DNA from: Dicyema japonicum
Taxonomy: Eukaryota > Dicyemida > Rhombozoa > Dicyemidae
Length of the DNA stretch: 64,000 nt
Reading direction: 5' to 3'
Assembly: GCA_011109175.1 (NCBI GenBank)
Contig: RDEW01000040.1
Location: 124,001-188,000, forward strand
In this document: positions 43,250 to 54,699 of the stretch, in pieces
Layout: every line of letters starts with the position of its first letter
Numbering within the stretch: position 1 is the stretch's first letter
Position numbers and translations under genes: made by a program
Notes under the pieces: generated by a model
Seen by the model: the letters and a program-made list of their open reading frames with translations, nothing else
Databases searched by the model: none
What the model was told of the DNA's origin: nothing

Positions 43250-45850
43250 TTCTTGTCATTCCTTAGAGGTGACCGTACCAGCAATGGCACCAAGACGCCA
43301 TGGAAAATCAATTGAATTATAATTTTGTGACAAGCTTTTTAGCTTAGCCATCCTCCTGCTTCCAGTTATCCTCAGCATACCAGAATTCTCATATGCCACC
43401 GAAAGCAAGTTTTCATTGCACCACTCTTCAATCTGGTCCATGTACGTCTTTAATCTCAGATACCAAAGGGTTTAAATAAACATCATAAATTATGACGTCA
43501 TCAGCGTATATCAAAATTTCTGTACGTGGGTTTTCTGGGAAGGCAATTCACTGATTACAATGTTAAATAATAGAGGACTGAGCACTGAAACCTGAGGTAC
43601 ACCTCATCTCAACAAAATTTCACGAGATTCATAGTTTAAAAAAATTAACAATTGACCGTCTATCCGAGAGCAAACTTTGTATCCAAAAATAGAGTTCCTT
43701 TTCAACACCACATTTCGCAAGACAAAGAAGACCAAGATGCCACACACTGTCGAAAGCTATAGATATATCAAGGCAGACTGCGGTCAAACACCCTTTGGTT
43801 TCAAAAGCCTTCACAATTGACGCGTTAACACTATACAAACAATCTCCACAAGACCGATTTTTTCGAACACACCACTGATGCTCCTTTAGTAGATCAATAC
43901 GTTCTATATTTTCAGAAAGTTTGTTGAATACAATTCTTTCCATAACTCTTGATATCGTCGGAATAAGGCTTATGGGCCTATAACTGGTTGTTACACTGAA
44001 TCCATAAATGTTGACCCAATTCCCATAAATGTTGACCCAATTCCCATAAATGTTGTCCCAATTCCCATAAATGTTGTCCCAATTCCCATAAATGTTGTCC
44101 CAAATCCCATAAATGATGACCCAATTCCCATAAATGATGTCCAAGTTATATATATTATACTAATAAATAATTTAGGAAAAAAGTATTTTATTCAATTAAT
44201 CTGTTATTAATTCCATTTACCCTTTCCCAAAAACTGTTGTATTCCATTTACCCTTTCCCAAAAACTGTAATATGAGGACAAATTCTCGGTTCGAGACCAC
44301 TCATAAAAAATCCGATAGTTGTTAGCAATTCTCCTCTTACAGTTACTCTTGGTCTAATTACATTTAGGCGAGATTTCACACAAGAAAAAAAGTTTTCAAT
44401 TGGGTTCAAGTCAGTTGAATAAGGGGGTAAATAAAATGTTGTAACACTTTTGTATACACCTATTCAAACTCTTTTTACTGATCGAAGTGAATAAATAGAG
44501 TGAATAAATAGACTTTCGTTCAGAAAAACCTTGCGACTTCTCATATCTGTATTAGTTGATAACAAATCTAAAAAATTAAAATTTTAAAATATAGATTTAC
44601 TTATGTATTATTTATATATAACTTGGACATCATTTATGGAATTGGGTCATCATTTATGGGAATTGGGACAACATTATGGGAATTGGGTCAACATTTATGG
44701 GATTGAGTGTAAGTACCCAGGTTTCCCAGATTTATCATCCGGACCTCCGTCAATTTCCAATGCGAAGGTATATGACCCAACATGATACTGCACGTATAGA
44801 GACATACCAGATATTCATAGAGTACCTTGGGTGCGTCCTTGAATAAACGAATAGCAATCTTGTCCTTTCAAGGAGCATTGTCTTTAATGCATTTTACTGC
44901 ATTTTCAACTTCTCCAGCATTTATAGGGCTGTGACGTAGAGGTAAAGAACTAACTACCTTTTTCCAACTTTTTTTAGAGAACTGAGGGCCAAAGAAGACA
45001 GTCGCTCATCAGGGTTAACCTGTTGTATTTCCGAGAGTTCTTACCCAAACAGGTTAGGAATTTCTTCTAAAGATACAGGAGACCCATCATGACATTGCAA
45101 CAGTGGAATTTCTTTTCTGGATTTACGTCCGGTTACTTTATTATAGACTTTCCAAAAGTTTGGGTTTTTTCGATACAATTCGCTGCACTGAGCTATCCAA
45201 AAATTATTTTTCTTAACTTTTTCTAATCTGTGTATTCTTGCGTGAGCCTACGGTCATGGGGATCAGGACATCGACGTAATTTGTTTTTCAAGCATTGTTT
45301 CCTTTTTAAAAGGACTATAACATTTTTTGGTGTCAATGGAAAATTCTTGTTAACCGAATAGACTTTATTCGCATATGTTTCGAGGTACGATTTTAAAAAA
45401 ACATCAGAGAGTCACTTGAACTCTCAAGATCTAACTTGGAAGACTCTGGATTACAAAAATTCCCAAAACGTTCCAAATATATAGCAATGTTTTATCGGTA
45501 ATGGTCCCAGTTTATACTTGTCGATCATAGCGTACTAGAGCAGGCCTGACCTCTAAAGAGTTAAGTTGAGTATATAAAGGATTGGTAGATGTTCACTACC
45601 AGCATCACCAAGCGTATTCGGTCGTTCCAAAAATTAATGAACAGATTCCGATAATATCGCCATTTCCAAATAATCCCAGCCACTTGGAAATAGTGATTCG
45701 GGGTCGAGGACATCACAACAGAAAACCCGGAAGACACAGACATATTTTTCAAAACAAGGCCGTCTTTATTCGTCCCCAGACAACCAAACGAGGTATCTTT
45801 AGTTTAAGTCCCAAAAGGATCGAGAACGGTGCATTTTCATCATGAAAAAA
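43250..45850 (-). mobile_element. Jockey/CR1-like LINE relic, interrupted by a Tc1-like element
   Basis: The reverse strand from 45850 reads the end of an endonuclease (NKDGLVLKNMSVSSGFSVVM, TPNHY, then GSEHLPILYILNL near 45550-45600, an S-x-H-L-P-I motif). Pre-polymerase sequence follows (LRRCPDPHDRRLTQEY, FWKVYNKVTGRKSRKEIPLL near 45100-45180), ending DDKSGKPGYL at 44710. After the Tc1-like insert it continues TTSYRPISLIPTISRVMERI, WCVRKNRSCGDCLYSVNASI, VCLDISIAFDSVWHLGLL, GVPQVSVLSPLLFNIVISEL (near 43540-43600) and a degraded Y-A-D-D. It is the same general type as 18691-20880 but a different sequence. The endonuclease may extend further upstream. Confidence 0.75.
43994..44709 (-). mobile_element. 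Tc1/mariner-like element with minisatellite terminal repeats
   Basis: A 716-bp element flanked by TA on both sides (43992-43993 and 44710-44711). The ends are CACTGAATCC and, reversed, CACTCAATCC. Each inverted repeat is a tandem array of a 21-bp unit (CATAAATGTTGACCCAATTCC and variants): about seven units on the left (44003-44150) and about four on the right (44625-44700). The reverse strand inside encodes TFYLPPYSTDLNPIENFF (about 44390-44440), the hallmark of the DDE_3 domain of Tc1/mariner-IS630 transposases. It is followed by SRLNVIRPRVTVRGELLTTI and a decayed end. A 31-bp tandem duplication lies at 44211-44272. The transposase N-terminal part is missing. Confidence 0.85.
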
Positions 45851-46417
45851 AATTCTCTATAAGATAAGGATACGAAGATAATTTTTTAGAATACATTCCT
45901 CCAATTTTCATCCACATATTTTTCACTCGTACTTCCAGGGAAACAAACTCACACAATTCTTGGGATACGATCTACAGGTTACGAACCCTTAGATTTAGTC
46001 TGTAGAACAAAGATGTACTTGTTTCTGCAACAGAGCCAGACTTCCATTTGATATTTCTTCCCTTTAAGCACTGTATAGGTATTTCTGACAATTCAAGGTT
46101 ATCATGATTGTCTTCATAGTTATATTTCTTCACACATGACTGAATTAAAACTACAAGGAGGAAAAATCATTTGTGATTTTCACATAAGCATTACATTTCA
46201 AAGAAAGTCGCCATTATTTACGGACAGTTTGGAGGATACTTGATGACCTGCTTGAAAAAGCATTTTCGATTGAAACTGGAAGGAAACGTCAATTAATTTA
46301 AATTATGGAAATTTTGAAACAAATTACGTTTGTGAGAATTCCAAGATAATTATAACTGCACTTTACGAAGAGCCAAATTTGCTGTAGCTCCTCCCAGGCA
46401 GTACACAAACTTTACTT
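45851..46417. other. Unassigned stretch
   Basis: May hold the 5' part of the LINE that follows on the reverse strand (short blocks such as NEIWRNVF-like readings), but nothing is decisive. Confidence 0.25.
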
Positions 46418-46670
46418 AAGTAAAGAACAGTTATCATAAATAATCGTAGAGGGAAAACCGAGGACTTCTAGTCATTTCTTTTTTATTTTGTTGGGTGTGA
46501 GTCCTTTTGTAGACGATCCATTTCCGCAGTGAAATGTCCACTGATGACGAGGTCACTCGTCAAGCCAAAGAATTGTGGAACCTTCAGCCGGAATGTACAA
46601 CAGCGAGATTCGAACTAGGGGCCATCAGGCATCTTGCCCGGCATTCGTTACACTGAGTCATAGGCAAGAA
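46418..46670 (-). repeat. tRNA-derived SINE, copy 2
   Basis: The reverse strand carries the SINE head with a B box (GTTCGAATCTCGCTG, complement near 46595-46609), GGTTCCACAATTC, GACGAGTGACCTCGTCATCAG, and CATTTCACTGCGGAAATGGA. The 3' end has TCTACGATTATTTATGATAA and CTGTTCTTTACTTAAG. It is the opposite orientation to the other three copies. Confidence 0.8.
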
Positions 46671-46937
46671 AATTAAGAGAAGTAATTTAATGGTTTTTCT
46701 TTGAACCCCGAATTAATCTCTATAAAGAAAAAGATCCCTTCTTATGTCATGGGGAGAATTTCAAGTGTTAGCCTACTTTAGGCCCTAGAAGATGGTCTTT
46801 CCAACACTTCAACTGAGGAATGTCACATTGTAGGTGAGTCGCGTGAAATCTTTTTTAGTCTCATGTTTAAATTTAAAACGCAATTATTCGAACGGAAAAT
46901 AAACAAAGATAACGAATTGTGCAGATATGCTGTCACT
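46671..46937. other. Spacer downstream of the Spinster-type gene
   Basis: No gene or repeat was recognised. Confidence 0.3.
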
Positions 46938-48459
46938 TTAATCTTTCTCCACAATGGCAGCACGTGCGTCCTTTTTGATGAATTTCACAGTGCAAATAAA
47001 GGCCAACCCTCCAACAACACAAGAGAAAATGGTAGTTAAAAGACCCCATCTAAGGTTCTCACTGTAATTTATATGCTGGCCAAATGAATTTAAATTCGTT
47101 CTGTTCACATTCTTTACTGGATTGCCTGCGATCTAACATAACTGGACAAATTTAACCACTCCAACCAGATAAGGACTCAAAGCGTCCCCAAGGGCGTTCT
47201 GAGAGATAATGTTGACGGCCACTGAGGTAGCACGTCGGTTGGAAGAGACGATATACTGGAATAAACAAAATATAAACCATCAGAATATTAATATTGACAC
47301 TAAAACACACACTTATCGAGGTCACACTCAAGAAAAGAGCAAAAAATGAGCTGTATATTTCAGTCGAGAGCATATAGAGGGAGTGGAGTATTAGTGGAAC
47401 AGAGGTTAGGATACCAAACCCGCATATTAGAGGATCAAAGACCAAGGAAACGGGTTGCAACTTTTTAGAAAGAAGAGTCCCAATGATGACGCCTAAGATT
47501 ATATTAAAGGGTACCAAAGAGGCCGCCACTCGTTATAAGACTTCCGCATATAATGGTCACTTTTTGGACGGATAAATTCGAAAATTGAGAATTCAAGACG
47601 AGATGAGCATACTCGGAAATCCAGTATGCCAGACCTCCTGTCGAATAAGCAACCCCTATATTCCCCACGATAATTAACACATAAGTCGGATTTCGAACAA
47701 GTGCCTTGATGTCCTCCAAGTAAGAAGTCGGGGACTGAATCATGGAGACTGAATCATGGAGACAGTCTATTTTGGGTTCGTAGATGAAAATAGCTCCAAC
47801 AATAAATAAAATGACTCCTAAAATTGGGGTTATTCTAAAAGCCCACTTCCAGCCGAGATTTGAGGCAATAACAGAGCCGCTTATATAACCGATTCCTGAA
47901 CCCACGGGAATCCCTAAGGATATTATCCCAATTGCAAAGGACCGTTTGTTGAATTCAAAAATATCACTGATTAAGGTAGGGCAGATGGCGGCGAAACAGG
48001 CATCCCCAATTCCGACAAATCCACGGCAAACGATAAATAGATCAAATCGCGTGGGTGTAGCAAAAGAAGAAATAAGCGCCACAACAATCCAAATCAACAA
48101 TCCTGTCAAGCCAATCCACTTCCTGTTGTATCGGTCCCGAGATATCCGATCAGTGGGGAGACAGCAATATAGGCCGCGATAAAGCAACTCTGCAAAAGTC
48201 CAGCCGTTGAATATGAAATGTCAAAATAAGAAATAATAAAATTAAGAGCTCCTACGATTTGGTATTGATCGATGTAATTTATTAAATTGATTAAAAACAA
48301 AATTGAAAGATAATTCCAGCAAGAAATCACCATAATTTTCCAAAATTCTATAATTTTTTTATTTTTTATAAAAATTGAATTATTACAAAAATTATTTTTT
48401 TTATTTTTATTAATGTGCCTAATAAAGCTTTTTTGGTTGAACGTAACGTTTGATGACAT
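46938..48459 (-). CDS. SPNS: Spinster-family sphingolipid/lysolipid transporter (MFS)
   Basis: A 12-helix major facilitator; animal Spinster proteins export lysophospholipids or sphingosine-1-phosphate from lysosomes or cells. From the ATG at 48457 the frame gives LINLINYIDQYQIVGAL, TAGLLQSCFIAAYIAVSPLI and GYLG. The MFS signature DRYNRKWIGL follows, but a G is missing between them, causing a frame break. Next come RGFVGIGDACFAAICPTLIS, IPVGSGIGYISGSVIA, KWAFRITPILGVI and VRNPTYVLIIVGNIGVAYST. Introns at 47493-47514 (22 nt), 47256-47277 (22 nt) and 47133-47156 (24 nt) complete it: LFGVIIGTLLSKKL, SSNRRATSVAVNIISQNALG, DALSPYLVGV and C-terminal KKDARAAIVEKD. The order matches human SPNS1 throughout. 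A 14-bp tandem duplication lies at 47733-47760 inside the coding region. Confidence 0.92.
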
Positions 48460-49544
48460 CGGATCTGACAGTTGTGGGTTGGAATCCGAAATGTGGTGAA
48501 GGTCAATTCTCGTCGAACAAGTGAGGAGAGATCTTACTACTTTCCTGATGAGACACAGTTGTTGAAAGAGATCTTCCTACTTTCCTCCTGACCAAATCCA
48601 CTGGTGAAGATTACTATCATCAAAACTTCTCCGCCAAAGAATGAAATGATGTCCGCGACGGTAGGTCGTGCAATGAAAATAAAAGAGGGTACTTTTTCCA
48701 TCTTACTTCTGAAACGGAAGCCTTCACTTTACTCTTTCTAGACTATTGGATGATGGATATGGTCGACACAAGCAGACGTTCTCTCTTGAGTTCCTTCCTT
48801 TGGATTAATTAGTTATGACTAGGACAAGCGAAAAAAAACAATTTAAAAAAATGCAAAAAAAAATTAAAAGTGCATAAGGATAAATGTGGGGATGTGAGAC
48901 ACTATTTTCTTCATATAGGGAACCTGGTATGAGTTTCTGTGTGATTAATAAAGATCAAGCCGAAAAAGTAAGACAGGATGTATTCACCCTGCTGTCAGAT
49001 AATTGTGAACGTAGCCAATGAAGAAGTTTGGCGTCAAACCAGCTCACAAAATAGACCTTTGAGTCTACAAAATCTCGATTCGAAAAAAGGGCTTGTGATG
49101 TCTAGAAAATATCTAACATTTATTGTAATTTTATCCTCTTGTATTTTTTGGATTAAGACCAAAAGAATGTTAATTATTCGTAATCTAACCTACTTTTATT
49201 ACAAAATCTCATTTAAAATTAATATAAAAATCAAAATTTCAGCTTTTTCTAACTCGGGGACCAACCATATCTAATTTTAACGTTCATAAAAAATCAAATT
49301 TTACGCTTCTTCAAACTCAAGTCTTCATGGTCAGTACGTCATATTGATATTAAAATCCTCACTTCAACACTATTTTAAGAAATGAAAATTTTCGACCTCT
49401 TCTTACTTGATGACCAGCCCTTGTGATCTCTAATCCTGACTTGATGTCATAAAGATCATTTTTACCTTAGTTTAGGCCCAAATATGGAAATTTCCTTATG
49501 CTTAGAAGTCAATTATTGACAGATACACAAACAAAAAACCTATA
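48460..49544. other. Unassigned intergenic stretch
   Basis: Upstream of the Spinster gene. Contains two near copies of GAGATCTT(A/C)CTACTTTCCT (48517-48540 and 48568-48590). No gene is recognised; an open frame at 48978-49274 has no known relative. Confidence 0.35.
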
Positions 49545-49552
49545 ATATAGAT

Positions 49553-51724
49553 CAGGGATTCTCGACGGCTGTTCAGCGGGCCGCATGCGGCCCCAGGATT
49601 TTGGTGTGGCCCGCTTAAAACTATAAAAAAATATTACATATTTTACATAATGCAGCCGGATTTTAACTGTGCTTTTTCTTTCTGTTTGTTTCGTACAATA
49701 AACTTTTTATGGTTAAAAAATTTTTACATATTTTAACTATTGTTTTTAAATTAATTATTTTTTGTATTAAATTTTAATTAATATTGCTTGTGATATCTAG
49801 AAAACGTGATAATAGAAGTAGAATACTTCTTCAAGAAAATCGTGAATTTAATCACGAATGAGAGGAAAAATTTTTCGTTTTTGAAGAAAATGGCAATGCA
49901 CATTGAATGATTTGTCATTTTGTTATAAGATGTCTTAAGTTATATAATGTCGAGAGGCATTATATGAAACATTCTTCAGAATATGATTCATTTCAAGGTG
50001 AATCAAGAAAAATCAAATTTCTATCTATGAAATCAAATCGCAAACTACAAACCACTTTGTTTAAACAGCCCATGTCATCAAGATCCGCTACAATAGCTTC
50101 TTTCAAAATTTGTCATCTACTTGCAAAAAATATGAAGCCGTATTCAGATGGAGAATTTATTAAGCAAGCTATCCTTATATTTACTGAAAAATGTTGTTCT
50201 TCAGAAATTAAAAAAATGTTATAAACTTATAGCTAAGCAACGATACAGTTACTCGGAGAATTGAGAGAATATCTGACGATATTCAATGCCAGCTACTCAC
50301 TGAATCCAACTTTTTCGTACACTATTCTATTGCTCTTGACATCACTAAAGATATTAGTGATACAGAACAAATGGCTGTGTTTATTCGAGGTGTCATGCCT
50401 GACTTCAAAATTTATGAAGAATTTCTCACGCAACGTAACTTTCATGGTTCTACTAAAGGAGCTGATATATTCCGTGAATTTCGTGATTGCCCTGAAAAGG
50501 CACATTTGGATCTTTCAAAAATGTTTTCAATTGCCACAGATGGATGTCCTTCTATGGTTGGATGGAAAACTGGGTTTCAAGGTCTCGTAGCTGGATGGCG
50601 AGTAGATGATGAGTTGAGTCCTGTGATTTGGAATCACTGCATACTACATCAAGAAAATTTAGCTGCAAAATCTATGAAAATGGACCATGTAACAGAAACG
50701 GTCATTTCAATCGTAAATTTTATTCGCTCTCGTGTTTAAATCACCGCAATTTTAAGAAATTTCTCGAGGATGTTGATGCTGAGTATGGAGATTTGCATAC
50801 AACCGTACGATGGTTGAGTCGGGCAGCATGTCTAAAAAGGTTGTATAAATTTTAAATAAATCGCATTTAGATTTTATGACCTTCTCCCGGAGATTATAAA
50901 TTTTATTGACAATAAGATATTCTATCTTCAGCTTACTGATAAGGAGTGGATTGCGGATTTAGCATTTATGGTTGATATTTCTACACACCTTTCGATTTTG
51001 AATACTTCTCTGCAGGGTAAGAACAAACTATGTCATGAATTATACGGACTGGTTTCTGCATTTATCGAAAAACTACACTTTTTCAAAATTCAAATTGCAA
51101 GTAGAGTTACCATTCATTTTCCAATAACCACAGGGAAGATGGATCATATGAAAAATATACCTCTGTTATTAGTGACTTAATCGATGAATTCGAAACACGT
51201 TTTAATGATTTTAAAGAAGCTCTACCTATTATGAAAATATTTTCGTCACCTATGGAAACAGATGCTGCAACCGCTCCATATGTATATCAGCTGGAGCTAA
51301 TTGAAATGCAGGCAGATTTACAACTTACCGCGCTATTTAAGTCAAGTGAACTATTGGATTTTTGGAGTCGAATTCCACAATGGAAATATCCGAACTTGGT
51401 CGATAATGCTCAAAAAAATGCATCAGTCTTCGGATCAACATATGCATGTGAAGCTCTTTTCAGTAAACTTACGCGAATAAAAAGTAAGTATCGAAATCGA
51501 TTGACTGATGAACACCTAATTTAACTTTACGTACATCGTCTTCGAACTTTACTCCTCGTTTCGATAAAATAGTAGACGCCAAGCAAAATCAAGTCTCACA
51601 TTGATTCTCTTATTACGTAATAAAGCCTTTTTTCTTTAATCAAATAAAATATTTTTTGTGCGGCCCGCAAAGATACTCTTAATTATCGATTTGGCCCTTG
51701 AGCTAAAAAGGTTGGGAACCCCTG
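49553..51724 (+). mobile_element. hAT transposon (GTF2IRD2/ZBED5-type transposase)
   Basis: A 2,172-bp element with the 8-bp duplication ATATAGAT on both sides (49545-49552 and 51725-51732). The ends are CAGGGATTCTCGAC and, reversed, CAGGGGTTCCCAAC. Both continue into a GC-rich block with GCGGGCC. The forward strand carries a degraded transposase. A BED-finger relic (FEENGNAH then MICHFVI) is followed by VERHYMKHSSEYDSF, DTEQMAVFIRGVMPDFKIYE, DLSKMFSIATDGCPSMVGWK, HCILHQENLAAKSMKMDHV, EYGDLHTTVRWLSRAACLKR and the hAT dimerisation end (YACEALFSKLTRIKSKYRNR, then LTDEHL). Several frameshifts and stops make it non-autonomous now. The family wording is that of GTF2IRD2/ZBED5-like hAT elements. 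Confidence 0.9.
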
Positions 51725-51872
51725 ATATAGATAATGGTTTGTGTGAACTAGAATGAGAAGGAAAAGTCAAATAAACAAACAGGTTGAATATAAAGTCAGT
51801 CTCGATGTCCACGTGTTTGATTATAGTCAATAAATTAAAGTTTAGTGCATTAATTATGTTAATTTGTGTTAA

Positions 51873-53553
51873 CTACCAAATGAATCCTAATCGAGAGTAT
51901 GTATTTCCTTGGGGTTGCTGTTCAGTAAATTGAGACTGATTTTCAGTTTTCACCTGCTGCATTGGGAACACGTTTAACCCCTCTTTTCTCTTTTCCTCGA
52001 TAACCTTGAAATAACTCAGACATTCACCTCTTTCGCATACTTCTGGAATTCTTTCTCTTCTTCCGCGAATCGGTTCAATGTAGTGCCCATGTGATTTCGA
52101 TCTCGTTCTACCTCCAATTGCTCTCTTTCTTTCCGTTGTTTCTATTGTAAATACAAAGTCAATACAATCAAAGTTTGGTTGAATTCATTAATTTCAGTCA
52201 ACTTTCTGAACCTCCAGTCTCCAAGTTCTCTCATTCTATCCGCATACTTTTTTCCGGCCTCTTTTGCCTTTTTCAACGAGGCTATATTTTCTTGAACCTC
52301 AGCCTCTCGGAGTTCCTCGTTCATTTGTTTCTGCATGTTTATACTCTGAGAACCTGTTCTTTTATGTGAGCTTGTATGCTCTTTAACATTTCTTGTTTTT
52401 GTTTATTTTCCTTTTCCGTTTTCTTTACAAATTTCTCTTCGCTTTCCTGAATTGCATTTTCCATTCTTTGAGTTTCCTCCTCCAAAATCTTTTGCATTTT
52501 GTCAGACATTTTTTCCTTGATCGCTTCCAGTTTTTCAACTTTTTCTCTAAAAATAAAAAAACTGAATTCTTTTTAATCTGTTCCACTTGCTCAGACCTCA
52601 TTTTCATCATCTTATCCTTCACCTTTGCATACTTTTGAAGTTCGACGTCTTCCTCGTAAGGATTACAATCAAGAATATCTTTATGTGAGCCTGTTTGAGC
52701 TCTTTAATTGATCTGTTGAACTCTAACTGCCTCGTATTGTCGGTAGCGATTTTTACACGTTTTTCAAAGGCTTCGTCCATTTTTCTCATTTCCGCCAGTT
52801 TGTGATTATCCGCTAGCTTTCTCAGAGCCTCTCCCTCGATCATGTCTTCATGCTTTAATGCTTTGATATACAACTCCTTCTCTTCCATTCTAAACCAAGT
52901 TAATGTTGGAATTACTGTTGTCTCAGAAAGTCTTGAGTTTCCAGGTTTTTCTTCATTCTATCTGAAGATTCCTGCTCTTCCCGTTCCTCGAAACACATAA
53001 AGGATCCGTCTGGAACAGGCGGCTGGAGTTTCTTGAGTTCCTTGAGTTCCATTTGCTTGTTTCTTTCATCATAGATTTCGGATAACATCAGTCCAGACTA
53101 CAATTAAATATTTTTTATCCACGTGAAAGTTCTTCACTCTATCTGTTTGGTAGAACATCGCTTTGTTTGCTTTATCTATCATCTCCCGTTTTTCTTTTGC
53201 GAGCTCCTCAGCCCAAAGACGGTCCTTTTCTTTCCGCCTGGCCTCTTCTTCGGCTTCCTTCCGTTCCAACCTTTCGATTTTACCCAGCCTTTTGTTCTGC
53301 AGTTAACCACATTTTATACTATCAAAGTGTTCTCCCAGCGAAGAGATTTGTCCTTAGACTTTTTTATCATTTCATTGCGCTCCTCCTGCTTTCTAAGACA
53401 GGTTTCCTTCTCAATCTGCTTCTTATTTATGGACTTTTTTATTCTACCAAGGTCACTTTTCGTTATTATGGTTATCTTTTTTAAGTCATCTAAGTTTGGG
53501 AATTCTTTATTTGTAATTAACAATTTACTTTGTGACATTTGATTTGTTTCCAT
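51873..53553 (-). CDS. CFAP210: Cilia- and flagella-associated protein 210 (axonemal microtubule inner protein)
   Basis: Formerly CCDC173; lies inside the doublet microtubules of motile cilia. It starts at the ATG at 53551-53553. Introns lie at 53297-53319 (23 nt), 53098-53122 (25), 52890-52915 (26), 52331-52353 (23), 52142-52165 (24) and 52005-52027 (23). Diagnostic sequence is SDLGRIKKSINKKQIEKE, then SLRWENT, then ANKAMFYQTDRVKNFHSGLM, matching the Y-Y-Q-T-D-R-V-K-G-F-H-S-A-L-L of vertebrate CFAP210. The rest is highly charged coiled coil (ADNHKLAEMRKMDEAFEKRV, LEEETQRMENAIQESEEKF, NRFAEEEKEFQKYAKEVIEE). Two places do not join cleanly: near 52673 one G is missing, and near 52547-52562 only a 16-nt GT...AG is available and the frame still needs one base. 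The stop is at 51873. Confidence 0.88.
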
Positions 53554-54198
53554 AGATTTAAGCAAATTTAATAATAAAATATTTATATTATTTATTATTT
53601 TTTTATTTTTTTGGAATTTATTGATCAGTTACTTTGGTGTTACCCTGGTCTTTGGTATTTTTTTATTTCATTAACTGCCCAACTATGTAAAAGTTTGCAC
53701 ACATCAGGCCTGTTCTGAACCCCGGGATCCGAAAAAGAACCTAGTTTCATATATAGACATGTATCATACTTTGCTCAATGTACAAAGTCATGGAGAGGTC
53801 AATACTATCGACATTTTCTCAGATATGTTATTTCAGCATGGATTCAAATATGAGAGATGAACGTTGGCCCACCCGTCATCCTTGTACAATTTCATATGCT
53901 TTTGGTTTTTGCCTGGACATCTGACTGCTGATGAGATGAATATTTTTTTTTAATTTTCGCTTCGAAGATCTGCGGTGCTGGACTTGAGGTGCGTTGACTT
54001 TTCACCTCGCCTCGAATATTCGTATATTTACTGTCTCTTGATTCTATCATTTTGCCCATCTGTACGAGAAGGAAAAGAAAAAAATGCACCTTGAAATTGA
54101 GACATTCGTGCTATAGAAGAAAGTCACCAGGGGACAACTAACTACTTGGATAACTGGGTTTTCTAATAAATTTTGATGACGCAGATGCTGAATCCAAA
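53554..54198. other. Spacer upstream of CFAP210
   Basis: 53566-53630 is an A/T-rich run. A reverse-strand open frame (53892-54089, MIESRDSKYTNIRGEVKSQ) has no known relative. Confidence 0.3.
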
Positions 54199-54378
54199 TT
54201 GCGAACTCGCCTACAGTCGAGTTGTCCCCGAACATTTAGAGACTACGGAAAAATTAATGTCCAAAAATCTCATAGATTAAATATCTAGAAAATGTCATTA
54301 TACAAAAAAAATCAAGAATCATGCTGTCTATTTTATAGGCGAAGTCGGGGACAACTGGCCTGTAGGCGAGTTCTTCCC
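54199..54378. mobile_element. MITE-like inverted repeat
   Basis: The left end GAACTCGCCTACAG...AGTTGTCCCCGA (54201-54229) is mirrored by 54352-54378, whose reverse complement reads GAACTCGCCTACAGGCCAGT then TGTCCCCGA. The interior of about 120 bp is AT-rich and non-coding. No clear target-site duplication was found. Confidence 0.6.
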
Positions 54379-54699
54379 TAGCCAAATGGTTAATTGTAGA
54401 TCGCTCTAACTTGAAACCGTTCTGAAATTGGTGGAATAGTTTCTTTTATAAACACGTGACGTGCCTATCGAAAGATAAAATGTATTCTAAGCTTTCAGTT
54501 TACCAGAATTCAGATTAAATTTGAACTTCTGCTTTCATAAGATTTAGAACAGCCGTGACAAACCAATTAAAGACATTCAAGAACATTCAGGAACTACACT
54601 GAGTTCTCCATAGATCATGTTAAACTCAGTCTTGGAATGTTATATCCAATCTCATGGTTACTTTAGGTCTGAAACTCTGAGCGTTAAATCTAGAAATCC
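54379..54699. other. Unassigned stretch
   Basis: Nothing was recognised. Confidence 0.3.

Noticed and set aside
43629-44144. A 171-residue open frame starting with repeated I-Y-G-N-W units
   Set aside because: It is a chance fusion: the repeated part is the minisatellite arm of the Tc1-like element, and the rest is the LINE polymerase into which it inserted.
53123-53542. A 139-residue hydrophobic open frame on the + strand
   Set aside because: It is the antisense of the CFAP210 coiled coil; Lys/Glu-rich codons read backwards give Phe/Leu.
51873-53553. CFAP45 as the identity of the coiled-coil gene
   Set aside because: CFAP45 is similar in composition, but the FYQTDRVKNFHSGLM block fits CFAP210.
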